DNA of 64,000 nucleotides from assembly GCF_016863195.1 (NCBI RefSeq), contig NZ_BOOK01000004.1, positions 186,001 to 250,000 on the forward strand, written 5' to 3'. Under the pieces are notes generated by a model, which saw only the letters and a list, made by a program, of their open reading frames with translations, was not told the DNA's origin and searched no databases. Source of the stretch: Paraplanobispora takensis (lineage in GTDB: Bacteria > Actinomycetota > Actinomycetes > Streptosporangiales > Streptosporangiaceae). The translations under genes were made by a program, and so were the position numbers. Below, piece after piece: positions 47,204-55,799 of the stretch (the stretch's first letter is position 1; every line of letters begins with the position of its first letter).

Positions 47204-48379
47204 ATGCGCGTCACGCTCTCCGACCCCCTGACCCTGATCCCGGGCTTCGAGCGAGCCCATCGGGAGCAGTCGGAGCTCTATCCGGCCACGGTCCCCGGCT
47301 GGCAGCCGGTGCACACCGTCTACGTGCCGGCCGACCGGTTCGACGCCGACACCGTGGCGCGCTGGGGCGGTGAGGCGCTCGATCTGTTCGCCCGGCACCT
47401 GGCCGCCCCCGGGGACCTGGCCGGGCTCCTCGGGACGGAGGACGACCTGGCCGCCGAGGTGCACCGCAGGGTGGCCGCCAAGCTGGGCCGGGAACCGGTC
47501 GAGGACCTGCGGGTGGACTTCGAGGACGGGTACGGCGTGCGCCCCGCCGAGGAGGACGGCCACGCCGCCGGGGCCGCCGAGGCGGTCGCCGCCATGCACG
47601 CGGCCGGAACGCTCCCGCGCCGCTGGGGGCTGCGGGTCAAGTCGTTCGCCGACGGCGACCCCGGCCGGAGCCTGCGGACGCTGGACGGGTTCCTGACCGG
47701 CGTCGCCGAGCGGGCCGGGGGCCTGCCCGAGGGCTTCACGGTCACCTTCCCCAAGGTGCTGATGAAGGACTACCTGTACCAGTTCGCCGACTGCCTGGCA
47801 GCCCTGGAGAAGGGGCTGGGACTGGCCGAGGGCGCGCTCCGCTTCGAGATCCAGGTCGAGGCCACCCAGACCCTGGGCTTCCTCGGCACGGGCCTGGCCG
47901 CCTCACTCGGCGGCAGGCTGGCGGCGGCGCACTTCGGCGTCTTCGACTACACCGCCAGCTGCTCGCTCCCGCCGCACGAGCAGCGGCTGGACCACCCCGC
48001 CTGCGACCACGCCCGGCACGTCATGCAGACCGCCTTCGCCGGGACCGGCGTGGAGCTGTCGGACGGCTCGCTGGCCGCCTCCCCCGCCTCCGACTCCGGG
48101 CCCGACGTGCACGCGCTGTGGGCGCGCCACGCCGAGTTGGTCGGCCACTCCCTGCGCCACGGTTTCCACCAGGGCTGGGACATGCACCCCTCGCACCTCG
48201 TCAGCCGCTACGCCGCGGTCTACGCCTTCCACCTGCGCCACTACGCCGAGTTCTCCCACCGGGTCCGGGCCTGGCAGGAACAGCGCGAGGCGGGCGGCGG
48301 GGTGATGGACGAGCCGGCGACGGTCAAGACGATGGCCGCGGCGCTGCGCCGCGCCGACCTGGCCCTCGGGGGCGGGTGA
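47204..48379 (+). CDS. HpcH/HpaI aldolase-like protein (DUF6986 type)
   Basis: 391 residues. Core segments: VEDLRVDFEDGYGVRPAEED (acidic metal-site region), LRVKSFADGDPGRSLRTLDG, FTVTFPKVLMKDYLYQFADC, and FEIQVEATQTLGFLGTGLAA, in the order of citrate-lyase/malate-synthase-like barrels. Members of the DUF6986 group have no firmly known reaction. GAGGAG precedes the ATG. It stands alone between the cyclase and cutC. Confidence 0.75.
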   Translation: MRVTLSDPLTLIPGFERAHREQSELYPATVPGWQPVHTVYVPADRFDADTVARWGGEALDLFARHLAAPGDLAGLLGTEDDLAAEVHRRVAAKLGREPVEDLRVDFEDGYGVRPAEEDGHAAGAAEAVAAMHAAGTLPRRWGLRVKSFADGDPGRSLRTLDGFLTGVAERAGGLPEGFTVTFPKVLMKDYLYQFADCLAALEKGLGLAEGALRFEIQVEATQTLGFLGTGLAASLGGRLAAAHFGVFDYTASCSLPPHEQRLDHPACDHARHVMQTAFAGTGVELSDGSLAASPASDSGPDVHALWARHAELVGHSLRHGFHQGWDMHPSHLVSRYAAVYAFHLRHYAEFSHRVRAWQEQREAGGGVMDEPATVKTMAAALRRADLALGGG

Positions 48380-48400
48380 GCGCCGGCTCCCCGGCGGCCG

Positions 48401-49075
48401 TCAGTCGATCAGGTCACGCCACCGGCGGACCATGAGGGGGTCGACCGGGTCGGACCACGAGGTCCGTACGGCGCTGCCGACGTGGAAGGCCCGCACGCCG
48501 TACTCCAGCAGAGCGGGCACGTGACCGGGCCGCAGCCCGCCGCCCGCCATGATCAGGGGCCCGTCGCCGGCCTCGCAGCGGGTCTTGAGCACCGCCAGGC
48601 CCTCGCCCACCCCGCCGGGCGCGCCCGAGGTGAGCACGGTGGCGAGGTTGGGCAGCAGGCGCACGGCGCGCCAGCCGGCCTGCACGTCGGCCGCGTGGTC
48701 CACCGCCCGGTGGAAGGTCCAGGGCAGCGGGGCCACCGCGTGGATCATCGCCTCGGTGGCGGCCAGGTCCACCGCTCCCGCGGCGTCGAGGAAGCCGAAC
48801 ACGAACCCGGCCGCCCCCGCCTCCGCCAGGGCCTTGGCGTCGCGCCGCAGGACCTCCAGCGTCTCGGGGGCGGCCAGGAACGAGGCCTCCGCGCGCAGCA
48901 TCACCATCTGCGGCAGCGTGCACTCCCTGGAGATCGCCGCGACCGTCTCCACCGCGGGGGTGAGGCCGTCGGACGTCATGTCGGCGACGATCTCCAGGCG
49001 GTCCGCGCCGCCCTCCTCCGCCGCGACGGCATCACGCACGTCGAGCGCTATCACCTCAAGCAGGGATCCGGTCAT
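48401..49075 (-). CDS. cutC: CutC family protein
   Basis: 224 residues, CutC TIM barrel: LLEVIALDVRDAVAAEEGGA, DRLEIVADMTSDGLTPAVET, FVFGFLDAAGAVDLAATEAM, WTFHRAVDHAADVQAGW and LTSGAPGGVGEGLAVL. The family was linked to copper homeostasis, but its true reaction is not established. Normal length. It converges on the DUF6986 gene and is followed upstream by an acetyltransferase gene 43 bases away. Confidence 0.92.
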   Translation of the reverse strand: MTGSLLEVIALDVRDAVAAEEGGADRLEIVADMTSDGLTPAVETVAAISRECTLPQMVMLRAEASFLAAPETLEVLRRDAKALAEAGAAGFVFGFLDAAGAVDLAATEAMIHAVAPLPWTFHRAVDHAADVQAGWRAVRLLPNLATVLTSGAPGGVGEGLAVLKTRCEAGDGPLIMAGGGLRPGHVPALLEYGVRAFHVGSAVRTSWSDPVDPLMVRRWRDLID

Positions 49076-49118
49076 GAAGCGAGGCTATCCGATGGCTTTG
49101 TCCTGGGATCGCCCTGGA

Positions 49119-49733
49119 TCAGACATGCTCCACCACCGGCTCCACCGCCGTACCGCGCCGGTCGACGAACGGCAGGGGGCTTCCGGGGACGCCGCCGCGC
49201 AGACCTCCCGCCCGCTGGAACAGGGCGCCGGAGGCGCGGTGCGGCAGATCCACCGTGCGCAGGTGGGTGAAGCGCTGCCGCCGGTAGTAGTCCTGCAGAC
49301 CCGGATTGTCCTTGGCGCAGTCCAGCCGGAGCCACCGCCGGCCCGCGGTGAGCACGCGCAGACCGGCCCAGTCGAGCAGCGCCTCGCCCAGTCCCCGGCC
49401 GGAGTGGCTGCGCGCCACCGCCAGCTTGTGGACGTACAGGGCCGCGTCCGGCCGGTCCGCGGAGGTCCAGAACTCGGGGTCGGCGCCGCCGTCCAGGGCC
49501 AGGGTGGCGGCCGGGCCGTCCTCGCCGTCCAGCAGGTACATGACACCCTCCCCGATCAGTGGGACGATGCGCACCGCGGGGAAGCCGCCGGCGGGCCACT
49601 GGCGGACCCCGCGGCCGTTCAGCCACGCGGCCGTCTCCGCCAGGAGCTCCAGCACCGCCGGGAGGTCGTCCTCCGTCGCTCTGCGCAATGTGAGCCGCCG
49701 GGGCGTTACGAGATCAGCGGTGTTCGAGTGCAT
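49119..49733 (-). CDS. GNAT-family N-acetyltransferase
   Basis: 204 residues. KLAVARSHSGRGLGEALLDW carries the acetyl-CoA loop (R-S-H-S-G-R-G-L-G), followed by LRLDCAKDNPGLQDYYRRQRF. The N-terminus RRLTLRRATEDDLPAVLELL is typical. The last 35 residues (GLRGGVPGSPLPFVD and beyond) extend past the fold. Substrate unknown. Confidence 0.85.
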   Translation of the reverse strand: MHSNTADLVTPRRLTLRRATEDDLPAVLELLAETAAWLNGRGVRQWPAGGFPAVRIVPLIGEGVMYLLDGEDGPAATLALDGGADPEFWTSADRPDAALYVHKLAVARSHSGRGLGEALLDWAGLRVLTAGRRWLRLDCAKDNPGLQDYYRRQRFTHLRTVDLPHRASGALFQRAGGLRGGVPGSPLPFVDRRGTAVEPVVEHV

Positions 49734-49947
49734 GATTCATCCCTTCGTTGCGTTGGGTGCACGAGTGGACACGGACAGTGGCCGACCGATGGCACACGGC
49801 GTCCATGCCGGGCCCCTGAGTCGCTAGGGGCCCGAGGCGAAACGGAGGAAAAGAGAACCGTGCCCGCCCGTGTCACGGAGACGGTCCAGTGCCCGTCCGC
49901 GGCGCGGACGAGGCGGGGGCCGCCACGTCAGGGCGGCCACGGAGACC

Positions 49948-50694
49948 TCAACGGCTCTCCAGCTCGTACCTGATCAGGTGCTTGTCCGCGGGGAGCACGG
50001 ACACCGCGACGCGCACGGGCGTGCCCTCCTCGTCGTATCCGACGCGGACGTAGACGACGACCGGCGTGCCGAGCTGGAGCTGCAGACGCTCGCTCTCCGA
50101 GCTCGTGGGCATCCGGGCCCAGATGTCGTCCACCACCCTGACCTGCGGATGGCCGAGCTCCTCCAGCACACGGTTGGCCCCCCGCCCGATGTCGCCGGGG
50201 CGGGCGATCTCCGAACCGGAGACCAGCGTGAGCGGGAAGTAGGAGTCGTTGGTGTTGTACGGCTGGCCGTCCACGTACCGCAGCCGGCGGCGGACCACGG
50301 CCAGCTCGTCGTCGGGCAGTTCCAGCCTGCTGGCGATCTCCTCGGACGGGTGCACGATGGAGACCTCGATCTCCTGGCTGGGCGCGCGCCCCTCCTGGGA
50401 GACCGCCCAGGCGAAGGCCTCCCTGGTCTCCCCCGGCTGGGGCTGGAGCTCCCGTTGCGGGTGCATGAGCAGCGGGCGGCGTTCCCTGACCACGGTGCCC
50501 CGGCGCGGGGTACGGGTCACCAGGCCCTCGTTGACCAGCTCACCGAGGGCGAGCCGGACGGTGTTGCGGCTCACCTGGTGGGCCGACATGAGCTCCGCCT
50601 CGGTCGGCAGCTGATCTCCGGGTCCGAGCACGCCGGAGTAGATGGTCCTCCGAAGTTCTGAGGCCACCAATTGGTACAGCGTCGACCGTGCCAT
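49948..50694 (-). CDS. GntR-family regulator with UTRA domain
   Basis: 248 residues. Winged helix at 5-72 (LYQLVASELRRTIYSGVLGP, then HQVSRNTVRLALGELVNEGL, wing RRGTVVRE). UTRA domain at about 95-240 (ELAVVRRRLRYVDGQPYNTN, DIWARMPTSSESERLQLQLG). It is divergent from a small gene at 50824, and the gap holds an ACTAGA-N9-TCTAGT dyad 23 bases before its start, a likely autoregulatory operator. Ligand unknown. Confidence 0.92.
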   Translation of the reverse strand: MARSTLYQLVASELRRTIYSGVLGPGDQLPTEAELMSAHQVSRNTVRLALGELVNEGLVTRTPRRGTVVRERRPLLMHPQRELQPQPGETREAFAWAVSQEGRAPSQEIEVSIVHPSEEIASRLELPDDELAVVRRRLRYVDGQPYNTNDSYFPLTLVSGSEIARPGDIGRGANRVLEELGHPQVRVVDDIWARMPTSSESERLQLQLGTPVVVYVRVGYDEEGTPVRVAVSVLPADKHLIRYELESR

Positions 50695-50716
50695 TAAGTC
50701 CCCTTTATTCCAACAA

Positions 50717-50738
50717 AACTAGACGATCTGGTTCTAGT
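50717..50738. promoter_or_regulatory. Candidate GntR operator
   Basis: ACTAGA (50718-50723) and TCTAGT (50733-50738) form an inverted repeat with nine bases between. The block AACTAGACGATCTGGTT closely matches the one in the divergent gap at 3339-3359, in the same orientation relative to the small gene. Confidence 0.6.
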
Positions 50739-50823
50739 GGGGAACAGCCCCTTGACCCAGCCTCCCAGGAGCCGCATCATCCAATCGTTGGTACAAATCC
50801 ATCGAAAGGTCGGCAGGGGGTGA

Positions 50824-51162
50824 ATGCCAGTGCTGTCGGTCCCGACGGGCATGCCGTACCTGCCCTGGCGAGATCCCTGCGAGGCGACTCGTTTACTGCG
50901 CTACGCGTTGCATCGCCAGGGATTCACCCACACCTACCAGAGCAACGGGACGGGAATGTCCGTGCTTTCGGTGCTCACCGATCTGACGGTGTGGTGCAAG
51001 AACGGATTGTTCGTATGGCATGAAGACGGGCACGAGGTCTCACATCCGGCGGACGATCCGGTCGGAGCCGCACGCCTGATCTCGCGGCACTACCGGCGGC
51101 CGGCCCCGGAGGACGACCCGGAGACCACGGCCTTCATCCCCACCGACTCCCTGCGCGAGTAG
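50824..51162 (+). CDS. Small protein paired with GntR, unknown function
   Basis: 112 residues. MPYLPWRDPCEATRLLRYAL, then FTHTYQSNGTGMSVLSVLTD and LTVWCKNGLFVWHEDG, suggest a compact alpha/beta protein with two Trp-Cys/Trp-His pairs. AGGGGG lies just before the ATG. Families of this kind sit next to helix-turn-helix regulators in actinomycetes, but their role is unknown. It is divergent from the UTRA-type GntR. Confidence 0.75.
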   Translation: MPVLSVPTGMPYLPWRDPCEATRLLRYALHRQGFTHTYQSNGTGMSVLSVLTDLTVWCKNGLFVWHEDGHEVSHPADDPVGAARLISRHYRRPAPEDDPETTAFIPTDSLRE

Positions 51163-51168
51163 CCGGTT

Positions 51169-51198
51169 CGAGGACCCCATCCCTCGCCGGGGTCCTCG
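51169..51198 (+). terminator. Hairpin after the small GntR-linked gene
   Basis: CGAGGACCCC (51169-51178) pairs perfectly with GGGGTCCTCG (51189-51198), seven bases after the stop codon. Confidence 0.75.
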
Positions 51199-51373
51199 TC
51201 CGCCGCGCGGGGACGGAACGCGTCCTGGCGGGTCCCCCACGCCCGCCAGGGCGCGTTTCCGCATCCGGCCCCGGCCCGCATACGGAACGTACGACGGGCT
51301 TCTCTCCCCCCGTGCCGCTCGCCCATAATGACGATCAGACGGCTGTCCCATCCGGGAGACGGGGGCGTTCCGC

Positions 51374-53350
51374 ATGCCGCACGCCGTACCACCGAATCCG
51401 GCCGGCCCGCACGAGTTCGCGGGATACCGGATCACCGGCGGAGCCGGCGGCGCCCGGCCGCAGGAGGCCTACCTCGCCGAGGACCCCTCCGGGAAGCGGG
51501 TGGTGGTCAGGCTGCTGCCCCCCGGCGCGGACCCCGAGCGCTTCCTGCGGACCGTGGAGCCGCTGCGCGGGGTCTCGGCGTTCGGTGTGGCGCAGGTGCT
51601 GGGCGGCGGGATGTACGGGGACCGGCCCTACATCGTCAGCGAGCACGTCGAGGGACCGACGCTGGCCGAGGCGGTCGCGGCGGACGGCACCCTGCGCGGC
51701 GCGGCCCTGGACCGGCTCGCCATCGGCACGATGGCCGCGCTGGCCGCCGTCCACCGGGCCGGCGCCGTGCACGGCGACATCCGGCCCGAGACGGTCGTCC
51801 TGGGACCCGGCGGCCCGGTCGTCGTGGACTTCGGGTTCGTCTCGGCGCTGGCGGCCGTGGAGGGCGCCCCGACCAGGCCCGTCGGGCTGCCCGCCTACCA
51901 GGCGCCCGAACAGCTGGACGGCGCTCCGCCCGCCGCGCGGGCCGACGTGTTCGCCTGGGCGGCGACGGTGGCGTTCGCCGCGAGCGGCACCGCCCCGTTC
52001 GCGGGCGGCACGGTGGCCGCGACGGTCAACCGGGTCCTGAACGACGAGCCGGACCTCGCCGCCGTCCCCGGGGAACTGGACGCCGTGCTGGCGGAGTGCC
52101 TGGCCAAGGACCCGGCGGACCGGCCCGCCGCCAACGCGGTGCTGCTCCGGCTGATCGGCGAGGACTCGCTGCTGCAGGCCGCCACGGCCATCACCACCGG
52201 GCGGGTGGCCGCACCACCGCCCGCGCCGCCGGCCGTGTCCCCGGCCGCGCCGTCCCAAGGCCGCGGCCGGCGCGCGCTGGTCCTGGGCGGGGCCCTCCTC
52301 GCGGCGGCCGCCGTCTCCGGCGCGGCGGTCTACCTGCTGGCGCCGCCGAGACCGGCGGAGGTCCGGCGGGCCGCCGCGGCGGTCTCGCCCGGCGGTTCGC
52401 CGGCCCCGGCGCCCACCGCCGCCCCGCCCGTCGCGACGGCGCAGCCGACCGGTGCGGCCTGGGCGAAGGTCGAGAAGCCGAACACGGAGGTCAAGCTCGC
52501 CGGCACCTCCGTCACCGTCCACGAGCACCCCTCCGACCCCGTCAAGATCAGCACATATGTGCTGGCCAAGCAGCCGTTCACGTCCTACCTGCGGGATCGG
52601 TCCGGGAGCTTCCGCCAGGTCGGCACGGCGGAGCAGGCCGTGCCGTCCCCGGACGGCAGGTGGGTGGCGCTGAACCCGTTCGTCAAGTTCGCCGGCTCCG
52701 ACCACGACCGGATAGGGCTGAGCGACCCGGCTGGCGGAGAGAAGTTCACGGTCGCCACGGTCAAGAAGCCCCTGCAGACGACGTTCCCGGTCTGGTCGCG
52801 CGACGGCTCCCGGCTGCTGCTGTCGATCCACGACCCGGCGAAGGGGCTGATCACCGGTTTCGTGCTCGTCGACCCGGTCTCCCGTACGGCCACCGCCGTG
52901 CAGGCCGAGTACTTCGACGACGCGGCCAGGCCGTTCACCTTCACGCCCGACGGCCGCATCGCCCGCGGGTTCTCGGACGGCAGGCGGATCGGGATCAACC
53001 TCTACGACACCTCCGGTCGGGTGGCCAGGTCCCTGCACTGGGTGGGCAGCCCGCAGGGCACCTCCTGGTTCTCCCCCTCCGGCGCCCTGTTCGCCACCTA
53101 CTGCCCCAAGGGCGACGGGAGCCTCTGCGTCTGGAACACCGCGACGGGCGAGCGGCGGGCGACCGTCAGCGTGCCCCCGAAGACGCAGCCGGCCGGCTGG
53201 TTCAACGAGCAGCACCTCATCGTGCAGGTCCCGCACAAGAAGGGCACCCGATACCAGCTCGTGGCCCTCGACGGCGTCGTCGAGCGCGTGCTGGCCGACC
53301 TGCCCGAGGAGAACGAGACCCTCCTCATGTTCGACCGGGCCACGAGCTGA
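51374..53350 (+). CDS. Transmembrane pseudokinase with extracellular propeller-like domain
   Basis: 658 residues. Residues 15-270 follow a bacterial Ser/Thr kinase fold, but the ATP lysine is Arg46 (VVVRLL), the glycine loop is degraded, HRD is H133-G-D135, and the catalytic-loop Lys and Asn are Arg137 and Thr140. DFG (152-154) and APEQ remain. One membrane helix (about 297-318) leads to an extracellular region of repeated SPDGRW/TPDGRI-type blades (SPDGRWVALNPFVKFAG, TPDGRIARGFSDGRR), like a WD40/TolB sensor. Likely inactive as a kinase and possibly a partner of the next gene, whose ATG overlaps this stop. Confidence 0.8.
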   Translation: MPHAVPPNPAGPHEFAGYRITGGAGGARPQEAYLAEDPSGKRVVVRLLPPGADPERFLRTVEPLRGVSAFGVAQVLGGGMYGDRPYIVSEHVEGPTLAEAVAADGTLRGAALDRLAIGTMAALAAVHRAGAVHGDIRPETVVLGPGGPVVVDFGFVSALAAVEGAPTRPVGLPAYQAPEQLDGAPPAARADVFAWAATVAFAASGTAPFAGGTVAATVNRVLNDEPDLAAVPGELDAVLAECLAKDPADRPAANAVLLRLIGEDSLLQAATAITTGRVAAPPPAPPAVSPAAPSQGRGRRALVLGGALLAAAAVSGAAVYLLAPPRPAEVRRAAAAVSPGGSPAPAPTAAPPVATAQPTGAAWAKVEKPNTEVKLAGTSVTVHEHPSDPVKISTYVLAKQPFTSYLRDRSGSFRQVGTAEQAVPSPDGRWVALNPFVKFAGSDHDRIGLSDPAGGEKFTVATVKKPLQTTFPVWSRDGSRLLLSIHDPAKGLITGFVLVDPVSRTATAVQAEYFDDAARPFTFTPDGRIARGFSDGRRIGINLYDTSGRVARSLHWVGSPQGTSWFSPSGALFATYCPKGDGSLCVWNTATGERRATVSVPPKTQPAGWFNEQHLIVQVPHKKGTRYQLVALDGVVERVLADLPEENETLLMFDRATS

Positions 53351-55317
53351 TGCCTTCCGCCGCATCCCCCTCCTCCGAGGACCCCGGGCTCCGCGAGCTC
53401 CGCGAGCTTCCGGCGGGCTACCGCGTGCTCGGCACGCTCGGCGCGGGCGGGCAGGGCGTGGTCTACCTCGCGGAGCAGACCGGGGGCGGGCGCGTCGCGG
53501 TCAAGGTGCTCCACCGGCACGCGGCCGGCGACCCGGGCCCGTTCCTCGCCGAGGCCGGGCTGATCGGCAGGGTCCGGGCGTTCTGCACCGCCCAGGTGGT
53601 GGACTCGGGGGTGGCCGACGGCCTGCCGTACCTCGTCACCGAGTACGTCGACGGGCCGAGCCTGGCCCAGGTGATCGAGGAGCGCGACGCGCTGCGCGGG
53701 GCCGAGCTGGTCCGGCTGGTCTTCGGCACGCTCACCGCGCTGGCCGCCGTCCACCAGGCCGGGGTGGTGCACCGGGACTTCAAACCGGCCAACGTGCTGC
53801 TCGGCCGGGACGGGCCGCGGGTGATCGACTTCGGGATCGCCCGGCTGCTGGACGCCGCCGACGGCACCGGCGAGCTGGTCGGCACTCCGCCCTACATGGC
53901 GCCGGAGCAGTTCGACGGGGCGGAGGCCGGGCCGCCCGCGGACATGTTCGCCTGGGCCTCCACCGTCGTGTGCGCCGCCACCGGCAGGCCCCCCTTCGGG
54001 ACCGGGCCGACCCCCGTGGTGATCAACCGGATCCTGAACGGGCCGCCGGACCTGGGTGGGGCGGATGGGCTGGACGGCGAGCTGCGCGAGCTGGTGACCG
54101 CCTGCCTGGACAAGGACCCCGCCCGGCGGCCCACCGCGGCGGGCGCCCTGATGCGCCTGCTGGGCGGGGAGGTGCCCGCCCGGGAGCTCCTGCCCGAGGG
54201 GAGCCGCCGGGCCGCACCGGATGCCCCGCCCGAGGAGGGCGACACCGTGCCGTCGGCTCCGGAACGGGCGCGGCGGCCCGGGCGGATCGTGGCGGTGGCG
54301 GCAGCGCTGGCGATCGCGCTGACCGCGGGCGGCCTGGTGACCGCCCGCCTGCTGGCGGCCGGCGACCCGCCGCCCTCCTCCCCCTCCACGCCTCCGCCCT
54401 CCTCCTCCGCCCCCCTCACCCCGCCGACCATGGCGGCCGGGTCGACGACGCGGACCCCCGTCCCCGGCTCCGGGGTGACGCTGCACGAGGCCCCCTCCGA
54501 TGAGATGCGGGTCTCGGCCTACCAGGACCGGCGCACGAAGACCTCGGCCTGGTTCCTGCGGGATCCCGGCTCGGGCGCCTTCCAGGCCGTCGGGGAACCG
54601 CGGCAGGCGATGGAGGTGGCCCCGGGCGGGCGCCTGGTCGCCTCGCTCTCGGCCCTGCGCCTGTTCACGCTCGACTACGACCGCGTCAACATCGCGGACC
54701 GCGTCTCCGGCGACTCCTACGACATCCGCACCGTGGACCGGCCGCTGTTCACCGACGGCCTCTCCTGGAACGACGACGGCACCAGGGTCCTGCTCACCGT
54801 CCACGCCGAGGCCAGGGACGACGCGGCGCGCGTCGGCTTCGTGGTGGTGGACCCCGTCAAGCGCACCGCGTACATCACCCGGATGCCCGCGAGCGGCCAC
54901 CCCTACATGTGGGGCCCCGAACCCGGCACCGTGATGCAGCGGGGTCCCGGCGGCGCGGCCCTGGTGTACGGGCTGGACGGCACGCTGCGGCGGACCGTCC
55001 CCGGCGTGGGCGACCTGCTCTGGGACGGGGCCGTCGCCACCGCCGCAGGCGGCCTGTTCCTGACCGCCTGCCCGGACGCGCCCCGGGACACGTGCGTCTG
55101 GGACTACCGCTCGGGCACGCGCGAGGCCCGGCTGCGGACCGGCGAGCGGACCACGGTGCACGGCTGGCTGGGCGCGGAGCACCTGCTGGCCACCCGGAAG
55201 GGGGGGAAGGTCTCCGAGGTCGTCATGCTCGACCTGTCGGGCAAGGCCGTCCGGGTGCTCGCCGACGGCCCCGCCGCCGAGATCGACAAGATCGCGATGT
55301 GGTACACGCCGGAGTAG
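53350..55317 (+). CDS. Transmembrane Ser/Thr protein kinase with extracellular sensor domain
   Basis: 655 residues, paralog of the preceding gene. The kinase domain is complete: glycine loop LGAGGQGVVYL (30-40), Lys52 in VAVK, HRDFKPANV with Asp143, DFG at 160-162, and APEQ. One membrane helix at 312-337 is followed by a Pro/Ser-rich stalk and a propeller-like extracellular domain of about 280 residues (LSWNDDGTRVLLTVHAEARD). It probably phosphorylates cytoplasmic proteins in response to an external cue. ATG overlaps the stop of the pseudokinase by one base (TGATG), so the two are co-translated. Confidence 0.88.
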   Translation: MPSAASPSSEDPGLRELRELPAGYRVLGTLGAGGQGVVYLAEQTGGGRVAVKVLHRHAAGDPGPFLAEAGLIGRVRAFCTAQVVDSGVADGLPYLVTEYVDGPSLAQVIEERDALRGAELVRLVFGTLTALAAVHQAGVVHRDFKPANVLLGRDGPRVIDFGIARLLDAADGTGELVGTPPYMAPEQFDGAEAGPPADMFAWASTVVCAATGRPPFGTGPTPVVINRILNGPPDLGGADGLDGELRELVTACLDKDPARRPTAAGALMRLLGGEVPARELLPEGSRRAAPDAPPEEGDTVPSAPERARRPGRIVAVAAALAIALTAGGLVTARLLAAGDPPPSSPSTPPPSSSAPLTPPTMAAGSTTRTPVPGSGVTLHEAPSDEMRVSAYQDRRTKTSAWFLRDPGSGAFQAVGEPRQAMEVAPGGRLVASLSALRLFTLDYDRVNIADRVSGDSYDIRTVDRPLFTDGLSWNDDGTRVLLTVHAEARDDAARVGFVVVDPVKRTAYITRMPASGHPYMWGPEPGTVMQRGPGGAALVYGLDGTLRRTVPGVGDLLWDGAVATAAGGLFLTACPDAPRDTCVWDYRSGTREARLRTGERTTVHGWLGAEHLLATRKGGKVSEVVMLDLSGKAVRVLADGPAAEIDKIAMWYTPE

Positions 55318-55336
55318 GCCCCCGCGGCGGCCGCTC

Positions 55337-55390
55337 CGCCGGAGAGATCCGGGTCGCTCAGCCCGCCGGAGAGGTCCCGGTCGCTCAGCC
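55337..55390 (-). repeat. Two tandem 27-base units at the end of the DUF35 gene
   Basis: A 27-base unit (CGCCGGAGAGATCCGGGTCG and onward) is repeated directly with two mismatches. It includes the stop codon, so reading on would add nine residues and meet a second TGA. Probably a recent slippage event. Confidence 0.6.
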
Positions 55391-55795
55391 CGCCGGGCGC
55401 CAGTCGATCAGTGTGAGCCCGTCGTCCACCGCGGTGAAGACCGCCTCGACGCGCCGCCCGGCCCGCGGGGGCTCCTCGCAGCGCCAGTTGCCGTACATCA
55501 CGCACTCGGACGCGTCGGCCAGCCGTACCATCACCACGACGTACGGCTCCCGCACCCCGGGCAGGAACGGCTGGTGGCTGACGATCCAGCTCTCGATCCG
55601 CCCGGCGGGCTCCACCGGCTCCCAGCTCCACCCCGCGGTACGGCAGCGGTGGCAGTAGGCGCGGGCCGGGAAGCGCCGTGTGCCGCAGGAGTCGCACCGC
55701 TGGAGCACGAACTCGCCCGCGCGGACCCGCTCCCACCAGGCCGCCGAGTCCCGGTCGGTCACCGGGCGCACGGGGCCTCCCTCCTCCGCCGGCAC
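55385..55795 (-). CDS. DUF35 OB-fold protein with zinc ribbon
   Basis: 136 residues. A rubredoxin-like zinc ribbon, C-D-S-C (in LQRCDSCGTRRFPARAYC) and C-H-R-C, precedes an OB fold (ESWIVSHQPFLPGVREPYVV). DUF35 proteins bind thiolase-like enzymes; with Ltp2 they form the aldolase that cuts steroid side chains. GTG start lies four bases after the stop of the Ltp2-like gene, so the two form an operon and probably a complex. Confidence 0.9.
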   Translation of the reverse strand: MPAEEGGPVRPVTDRDSAAWWERVRAGEFVLQRCDSCGTRRFPARAYCHRCRTAGWSWEPVEPAGRIESWIVSHQPFLPGVREPYVVVMVRLADASECVMYGNWRCEEPPRAGRRVEAVFTAVDDGLTLIDWRPAG

Positions 55796-55799
55796 GCGC

